Source: Panulirus ornatus
Taxonomy: Eukaryota; Arthropoda; Malacostraca; Decapoda; Palinuridae
Assembly (NCBI RefSeq): GCF_036320965.1
Contig: NC_092235.1
Span: forward strand, 9,404,651-9,468,650
Direction of reading: 5' to 3'
Length of the DNA: 64,000 bases
Shown: positions 56,481-64,000 of the stretch, piece after piece
Layout: every line of letters begins with the position of its first letter
Position numbering within the stretch: the first letter of the stretch is position 1
Notes under the pieces: generated by a model
Told to the model about the DNA's origin: nothing
The model's database searches: none
What the model saw: the letters and a program-made list of their open reading frames with translations, nothing else
Translations under genes and position numbers: made by a program

Positions 56481-57361
56481 TAAGAATAATGCTTCTCCCT
56501 GCCTCAGATTAATACTAAGACCAATATATCTCCCTGCCTTAGATAAACACTAAAACTAATGCCTCTCCCTGCCTCAGATAAACAATGAGACTAGTTCCTC
56601 TCCCTGCCTCAGGTAAACAGTAATACTAATGTTTCGCACAGCATCAGATAAACACCAAGACTAATGCCTCTCCTTTCCTGAGATAAACGCTAAAACTAAT
56701 GCCTCGCACTACTTCAGGGAAACGCTAAGACAAATGCTTCTCCCTGGTTCAGATAGACATTAAAACTAATCCCTCTCCCTGCTGCAGATAAACACTAAGA
56801 CTAATGCTTCTCCCTGTCTCAGATAAGCACTAAAAATAATGCCTCTCCATGCCCCATATAAACACTAAGACTAATACCTCTCTATATCTCATATAAACAC
56901 CAAGAATAATGCCTCTTCCTGCCTCATATAAACACTAAGCCTAATGCCTCTCCTTGCCTCAGATAGAAACTAAGTCAAATGCCTCTCTCGGCTTCAGATA
57001 AATACTAAGACTAATGCCGCCTCCTGCCTCAGGTAAACGGTAAGAGTAATGTCTCAAACTCCCTCAGACAAATATCAAGACTAATGCCTCTCCCTGCCTC
57101 ATATAAACACCAACAACAATGCCTCTCATTGCCTCAAATGAACCCTAAAACTAATGCCTCTCCCTGCCTCAGATGAGCACTGGGACTAATGCATCTCCTT
57201 GCCTCAGATAAACACTAAGACTAATTTCTCTCCCTGCCTCAGATAAACAGTAAGACTAAAATAGTAAGACTGAAACTAATGCCTCTCGCTGCCTGAGATG
57301 AACAGTTAGACTAATGCCTCCCCCTGCCTGAGGTAAACGCTAAGACTAATGCCTCTCTCTG

Positions 57362-58290
57362 CCTCCCTTAAACACTAAAGGTAAAACTTCTCCCTGCCTC
57401 CGATAAAAACTAAGACTAATTTTTCTCCCTGCCTTAGATAAACACTAAGGAAAATGCCTCTCCCAGCATCACATAAAGACTGAGACTAAAGCTTTTTCCT
57501 GCCTCAGATAAAAACTAAGACTAATGCCTCTCCGTGCCTCAGATAATCACTTAGGCTAATACCTCTCCCTGCCTCAGATAGACAATAAGAATAATGCCTC
57601 ACCCTACCTCAGATAAGCATTAACAATAATTTCTTGCACTGCCTCAGATGAACACTAAAACTAATGACTCTCCTGCCTTAGATAAACATTAAAACTGATG
57701 CCTGGCACTGCTCCAGGGAAACACTAAGACTTATGCTCCTCCTTGGTTCAGATAAACACTAAGATTAATGCCTCTCCCTTCTTCAGATAAACACCAATAC
57801 TAATATCTCTCGCTGCCTCAGATAAAGACCAATCCTAATGCCTCTCGCTGCCTCAAATAAACACTAAGATTAATGCCTGTCCCTGATTCTGTTAAATACT
57901 AAGCCTAATGCATATTGCCCCAGACGAACACTAAGACTAATGCTTCTCGCTGCCTCGAATGAACGCTAAAACTAATGCCTCTCCCTGCCTCAGATAAACT
58001 CTAAGACTAATGCCTCTCCCTGCCACAAATAAACACCAATTGTAATGCGTCTCTCTGCCTCAGATAAACACTGAGACTAATTGTTCTCCCTAACTCAGAT
58101 AAACACTAAGATTAATGGCTCTCCCAGCCTCAGATAAACACTAAGACTAATGCTTCTCCCTGCCTCAGATAGACACTAAGTCTAATGCCTCTCCCTGCCT
58201 CAGAAAAACACTAGGACTAATGCCTCTCCTTGCCTCAGATAAACAGAAAGACTAATGTCTTTCACTGACTCAGATAAACACTAAGACTAA
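57362..58290. repeat. ~5.4-5.7-kb spaced duplication, left copy
   Basis: Monomer order from CCTCCCTTAAACAC (57362) through GCTCCAGGG (57710) to AAACAGAAAGACTAATGTC (58241) is repeated at 62722, 63247 and 63953. Offsets grow from 5,360 to 5,537 to 5,712 bp, in steps of about 175 bp, that is, five monomers each. Confidence 0.85.
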
Positions 58291-59299
58291 TGCCTATCCC
58301 TGCCTCAGATAAACACTAAAACTAATGCCTCACATGGTTTCAGGAAAATATTATGAATAATGCTTCTCCCTGGTTCAGATAAACATTAAGACTGATACTT
58401 CTTCCTGCCTCAGATAAACACTAAGAGTAATGCCTCTCTCTGCCTCAGATAAACACTAAGGCTAATGCCTTTCCCTACCTCAGATAAACCTATAGACTAA
58501 GGTGTCACGCTGCCTCAGATTAACACTAAGACTAATGCCTATCCCTGCCCCAGATAAACACTAAAACTAATGCCTCGCGCTGCTTCAGAAACACTAAGAC
58601 TAATGCTTCTCCCTGGTACAAATAAGCACTAACACTAATGCTTCTTCCTGCCTAAGATAAACATTAAGACTAATGCCTCTCCCTACCTCAGATAACACTA
58701 AGACTAATGACTCTCCCTGCCTCAGATAAACACTAAGTTCAATGCTTCTTCTTGCCTTAGAAAAACACAGACTAATGCCTTTCCCTACCTCAGATAAACA
58801 TTAAGACTAATGCCTATCCCTACCTCAGATAAATACCAAGACTAATGCGTCTCTCTGCCTCAGATAAACATTAAAACTAATGTCTCATACTGCCTCAGAT
58901 AAACACTAAAACTAATGCTTCTAACTGCATCAGATAAACATAGAAATATAGACTCACCCTGCCTAAGATAAACACTAAGACTAATGCCTCTCTCTGCCTC
59001 AGATAAACACAAAGACTAATGCTTCCCCGTGCCTCAGATGAACACAAAGACTAATATCTCTCCTTGCCTGAGATAAACATTAAGACTTATGCCTCTCCCT
59101 GCGTCAGATAAACACTAAAGCTAATGCCTTTCCCTGCCTCTGATAAACACTAACGGTAATGCTTCTCCCTGCCTAAGATAAACACTAAGACTAATGCCCT
59201 CCCCGCCTCAGATAAACACTAAAACTAATGCTTCTCCCTGCCTCAGATAAGCACTAAGACTAATGCCTCTCCCTGCCTCAGATTAACACTAAGACTGAT
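58291..59299. repeat. Domain E satellite, middle part
   Basis: Satellite only. CTTCAGG marker monomers lie near 58,340 and 58,577, each followed by CTTCTCCCTGGTTCAG or CTTCTCCCTGGTACAA. No gene and no clear HOR boundary is seen. Confidence 0.7.
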
Positions 59300-59819
59300 G
59301 CCTCTCTTAGCCTCAGATAAACACTAGGACTAATACTTCTTCCTACCTCAGATAAGCACTAAGATTAATGCCTCTCCCTGCCTCAGATAAACACTAAGTC
59401 TAATGCCTCTCCCTGCTTCAGATAAACAATAAGACTAATGCCTCTACCTGCCGTAGATAAAGAATAAGACTAATGTCTTTAGTGCCTCCAATAAGCACTA
59501 AGAGTAATGACTCTCCTTGCCTTAGATAAACACTAAGAATAATGCCTCCCACTGCTTCAGGGAAACATTCAGACTAATGCTTCTCTGTGGTTCAGATAAA
59601 CACTAAGACTAATGCCTCTGCCTGCTTCAGATAAACACTAAGACTAATGCCTCACCCTGCCTCAGATAAACACGAAGACTAATGCCTCTCGTTGCCTCAG
59701 ATGAACACTTAGACTAATGTCAATCCCTGCCTCTGATAAACACTAAGATTAATGCTTCTTCCTGCCTAAGATAAACACTAAGACTAATGCCTCTCTCTGC
59801 CTTAGATTAACACTAAGAC
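59300..59819. repeat. 520-bp tandem duplication, copy 1
   Basis: Reference points ACACTAGGAC at 59321 and TGTCAATCCC at 59719 both recur exactly 520 bp later. The unit is about 15 monomers and contains GTCTTTAGTGCC near 59,474 and CACTGCTTCAGGGAAAC near 59,550. A looser third relative covers about 60,680-60,960. Confidence 0.88.
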
Positions 59820-60339
59820 ATGCCTCTCAGCCTCAGATAAACACTAGGACTAATGCTTCTTCCTACCTCCGATAAACACTAAGATTAATGCCTCTCCCTG
59901 CCTCAGATAAACACTAAATCTAATGCCTCTCCCTACTTCAGATAAACACTAAGACTAATGCCTCTACCTGCCTTAGATAAAGAGTAAGACTAATGTCTTG
60001 TACTGCCTCAGATAAGCACTAAGAGTATTGACTCTCCTTGCCTTAGATAAACACTAAGAATAATGTCTCGCACTGCTTCAGGGAAACTTTCAGACTAATG
60101 CTTCTCTCTGGTTCAGGTAAACACTAAGACTAATGCCTCTCCCTGCTTCAGATAAACATTAAGACTAATACCTCACCCTGCCTCAGATAAACCCGAAGAC
60201 TAATGCCTCTCGTTGCCTCAGATGAACACTTAGACTAATGTCAATCCCTGCCTCTGATAAACACTAAGATTAATGCTTCTTCCTGCCTAAGATAAACACT
60301 AAGACTAAAGCCTCACCCTGCCTAAGATAAACACCAAGA
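59820..60339. repeat. 520-bp tandem duplication, copy 2
   Basis: ACACTAGGAC at 59841 and TGTCAATCCC at 60239. Differences from copy 1 are mainly substitutions, for example GTCTTGTACTGCC where copy 1 has GTCTTTAGTGCC. Equal offsets at both ends indicate no net monomer gain or loss. Confidence 0.88.
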
Positions 60340-62720
60340 CTAATACCTCTGACTGCCTCCGCTAAACACTAAGACTAATTCCTCTCCTTGCTTCAGATAA
60401 ACACTAAGACTAATGCTTCTCCCTACCTCAGATAAACACTAAGACTAATGTTTCTCCCTACCTCAGATAAACATTAAGACTAATGCCTCTCCCTGCTTGA
60501 GGTAAACACTAAGACTAATGCCTCTCCCTGCCCCTGATAAACACTAAGAATAATGCTTCTCCAAGCCTCAGATAAACACTAAAACTAATGTTTTTCCCTG
60601 CCTCAGATAAGCTCTAAGACTAATGCCTCTCCCTGTCTCAGATAATCACTAAGACTTATGCCTCTCCCAGCCTCAGATAAACACTAAGACTAATGCTTCT
60701 TCCTATCTCAAATAAGCACTAAGACTAATTCGTCTCCCTGCCTCATACAAACACAATGTCTAATGCCTCTCCCTGCCTGAGATAAACACTAAGCCTAATG
60801 CCTCTCCCTACCTCACATAAACTGTAAGACTAAGGTCTTGTACTGCCTCAAATAAGCACTAAGACTAATGATTCTCCTTGCCTCAGATAAACACTAAGAC
60901 TAATGCCTCGCACTGCTTCAGGGAAACACTAAGACTAATGCTTCTCCCTAGGTCAGATAAACACTAAGACTAATGCCTCTCCCTGCTTCAGATGAATACT
61001 AAGGCTATTGCCTAACCCTGACTCAGATGAAAACCAAAACTAATGTCTCTTGCTGCCTCAGATGAGCACTAAGGCTGATGCCTATCCCTGCCTCTCATAA
61101 ACACTAAGAGTAATGCTTCTTCCTGGCTCATATAAACACAAAGAGTAATGCATCAGATAAACTCTAAAACTAATCCCTCTCCCTGGCTCAGATGAGCAAT
61201 AAGACAAATGCATCTCCTTGCCTCAGATAAACGCTCAGACTCATGCTTCTCCCAGCCTCAGATAAACAATAAGACTAATGTTTCTTCCTGCCTCAGATAA
61301 ACACTAAGACTTATGCCTCTACCCTCCTCAGATAAACTCTAAGTCTAATGCCTCTCCCTGCCTGAGATAAACACCAAGACTAATGCATCTCTCTGCCTCA
61401 GATAAACAATGAGACTAATTGTTCTCCCTGATTCAGATAAACACTAAGACTAATGGCTCTCCCAGCCTCAGATAAACACAAAGAATAATGCCTCTCCCTG
61501 ACTCAGATAAACCTAGACTAATGCGTCTCTCTGCCTCAGATAAACACTAAAACTAATTGCTGTTCATGACTCAGATCAACACTAAGACTAATGGCTCTCC
61601 CAGCTTCAGATAAAAACTAAGACTAATGCTTCTCTCTGTCTTAGATGAACACTAAGACTAATATCTCTCCCTGCCTCAGATAAGCACTTTAACTAATGCC
61701 TCACACTGCTTCAGGAAAACATTAAGACTTATGATTCTCCCTGGTTCAGGTAAACACTAAGACAAATGCCTCTTTCTGCCCAACATAAACACTAAGACTA
61801 GTGCCTCTCCTGCCGCAGATAAACACTAAGTCTAATGCCTATAGCTGTGTATGATAAACACTAAGACTAATACTTCATCCCTGCCTCAGATAAACACTAA
61901 GACTAATCTCTCTACCTGTCTTAGATAAACACTAAACTAATGTCTCTCCCTGGCTCAGATGAGCACTAAGAGTAATGGCTCCCCCTGCCTCAGATATACG
62001 CTAAGGCTAATGTCTCTCCCTGCTTCAGATAAACACTAAGACTAATGCTTCTTCCTGCCACAGGTAAACACTAAGACTAATGCCTCTCTCTATCTCAGAT
62101 AAACATTAAAGCTAATTCCTCTCCCTGCCTCAGATAAACACTAAGACTAATGCCTCTACCTGCCTACGATAAACACTAAGACTAATGCGTCTCCTTGCCT
62201 CAGATAAACACTAAGACTAATGCCTCGCACTGCTTCAGGGAAACACTAAGGCTAATGCTTCTCCCTGGTTCAAATAAACGCTAAAATTAATGCCTCTCCC
62301 TGCATTAGAAAAACATTAAAAATCATGCCTCACACTGCCTCAGATAACACTAAGACTAATGACTCTCCCTCCCTAAGATAACTACTAAGACTAATAATTC
62401 TTCCTGCCTCAGATAAACACAAAGATTAATGCCTTTCCCTGCTAAAGATAGACACTAAGAAAAATGCCTCTCCCTGCCTATGATAAATACCTAGACTAAT
62501 GCGTCTCTCTGCCTTACATAAACACTAAGATTAATGTCTCGCAATGCCTAAGATAAACACAAAATCCAATGCCTCTCACTGCCTTAGTTAAACACTAAGA
62601 CTAAAGTCTCACCCTGCCTAGGAAAAATACTAAGACTAATGCCTATCCCTGCCTAAGAAAAACACTAAGGCTAATGCTTCTCAGTGCCTCAGATTAACGC
62701 TAAGACTAATGCCTCTCCCT
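60340..62720. repeat. Domain E satellite, right part
   Basis: Satellite with CTGCTTCAGGG-type markers near 60,911, 61,705 and 62,230, a 10 bp-deleted monomer at 61150 and GGCTCAGATGAGC monomers at 61185 and 61952. It holds the right copy of the 56.2-56.5 kb segment. No gene is seen. Confidence 0.72.
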
Positions 62721-62820
62721 ACCTCCCATAAACACTAAAGCTAAGACCTCACCCTGGCTCCGATGAAAACTAAGACTAATTCTTCTCCCTGTCTTAGATA
62801 AACATTGAGACTAATGCCTA

Positions 62821-62832
62821 CCCCCCCCCCCC
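62821..62832. repeat. C12 homopolymer in a monomer
   Basis: Twelve consecutive C residues between ATGCCTA and TCATATAAAC replace CTCTCCCTGCC of the pyrimidine half. The flanks are normal monomer sequence. Run length could be affected by sequencing error. Confidence 0.85.
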
Positions 62833-62890
62833 TCATATAAACACTAAAAGTAATGATTCTCCATGCCTCAGATAAGAGCTTAGACTAATG

Positions 62891-62995
62891 CCTCTCTCTG
62901 TCTTAGATAAACACTAAGACTAATGCCTCTCTCTGTCTTAGATAAACACTAAGACTAATGCCTCTCTCTGTCTTAGATAAACACTAAGACTAATG
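62891..62995. repeat. Three identical consecutive monomers
   Basis: Three perfect 35 bp copies at 62891-62925, 62926-62960 and 62961-62995, each with CCTCTCTCTGTCTTAG. Most adjacent monomers in this array differ at several bases, so this is a recent single-monomer amplification. The left relative near 57,440 has no such run. Confidence 0.93.
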
Positions 62996-64000
62996 CCTCT
63001 CCCAGCTTCACATAAAGACTAAGACTAAAGCTTCTTCCTGCCTCAGATAAACACTGACTAATGCCTCTCCCTGCCTCAGATAATCACCAGGTCTAATGCC
63101 TCTCCCTACCTCAGACAGACAATAAGACTAATGCCTCACCCTATCTCAGATAAGCATTAACAATAATTTCTTGCACTGCCTCAGATAAACGCTAAAACTA
63201 ATGACTCTCCTGCCTCAGATAAACACTAAAACTAATGCTTCGCACAGCTCCAGGGAAACGCTAAGACTAATGCTCCTCCTTGGTTCAGATAAACACTTAA
63301 ACTAATGCTTCTCCCTGCCTCAGATAAGCAATCAGACTAATGCCTCTCGCTGCCACAGATAAACAACAATACTAATGTTTCTCGCTGCCTCAAATAAACA
63401 CTAAGATTAATACCTATCCCTGCTTCTGTTAAACACTAAGCCTAATGCTTCTCCTTGCCTCAGACGAACACTAAGACTGATACCTCTCGCTGCCTCAAAT
63501 GAACTCTAAAACTAATACCTCTCCCTACCTCAGATGACCATTGAGACTAATGCATCTCCCTGCCTCAGATAAAAACTAAGACTAATGCCTCTCCCTGCCT
63601 CAGATAAACAGTAAGACTAAAGCTTCTATATGCCTCAGATAAACACTAAAACTAATGCCTCTCCCTGCCTCAGATAAACACTAGACTAATGCCTCTCCCT
63701 GCTACAAATAAACACCAAGTGTAATGCGTCTCTCGGCCTCAGATAAACTGACACTAATCATTCTCCCTAACTCAGATAAACACTAAGACTAATGGCTCTC
63801 CCGGCCTAAGATAAACACAAAGACTAATGCTTCTCCGTGCCTCAGATAAACACTAAGGCTAATATCTCTCCCTGCCTCAGATAATCACTAAGAGTAATGT
63901 CTCTCCCTGCCTCAGAAGATCACTAAGACTAATGCCTCTCTTTGCCTCAGATAAACAGAAAGACTAATGTCTTTCACTGACTCAGATAAACACTAAGAAT

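Larger units (their letters stand above)
62722..64000. repeat. ~5.4-5.7-kb spaced duplication, right copy
   Basis: Right copy of 57,362-58,290. It is longer because it has gained about ten monomers, including the three identical ones at 62,891-62,995. It is cut by the end of the window. Confidence 0.83.

Overview
The whole 64 kb window is one uninterrupted satellite DNA array. I see no protein-coding gene, RNA gene, transposon or unique spacer in it. The unit is about 35 bp, and both halves are always on the same strand: a pyrimidine half close to GCCTCTCCCTGCCTC followed by an A-rich half close to AGATAAACACTAAGACTAAT. Roughly 1,800 copies lie head to tail. Consensus composition is about 11 A, 12 C, 4 G and 8 T per monomer, so the + strand is strongly C-over-G skewed. 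Long eukaryotic-type satellite with nested higher-order repeats (HORs) suggests heterochromatin (pericentromere, centromere or another block) of a eukaryote. The sequence gives no basis for naming the species, and I do not recognise the satellite family.

Neighbouring monomers differ, but particular mutated monomers recur in fixed order at long distances, so the array is built of HORs. Five domains can be separated by marker monomers. Domain A (1 to about 18,650) has ~2.3-2.8 kb units, each marked by a hairpin-bearing monomer, and is interrupted by two blocks of domain-B type (about 5,040-9,240 and 15,220-16,640). Domain B (about 18,650-30,450) has ~1.6 kb units around three ~1.115 kb tandem HORs. 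Domain C (about 30,450-35,420) has ~2.1 kb HORs and ends at a C7A8 scar. Domain D (about 35,436-51,900) has ~0.98, ~1.6 and ~2.7 kb duplications and contains a perfect (CT)70 tract. Domain E (about 51,900-64,000) has ~0.5-1 kb units, a clean 520 bp tandem duplication and a ~5.4-5.7 kb spaced duplication.

The array seems to evolve by several processes visible in the sequence: duplication of blocks of 15-77 monomers, gain or loss of whole monomers inside duplicated blocks, single-monomer amplification (for example three identical copies at 62,891-62,995), 10 bp deletions between two GCCTC repeats inside the monomer, and homopolymer or dinucleotide expansion. Junction monomers that do not fit the 35 bp register mark probable crossover or deletion points.

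No undescribed gene system is present. The points most worth a second look are the nested HOR organisation, the recurring hairpin monomer, the (CT)70 expansion inside one monomer, and the overlapping GATA-type and forkhead-type motifs in nearly every monomer. Positions were read by eye; domain edges are approximate to one or a few monomers.
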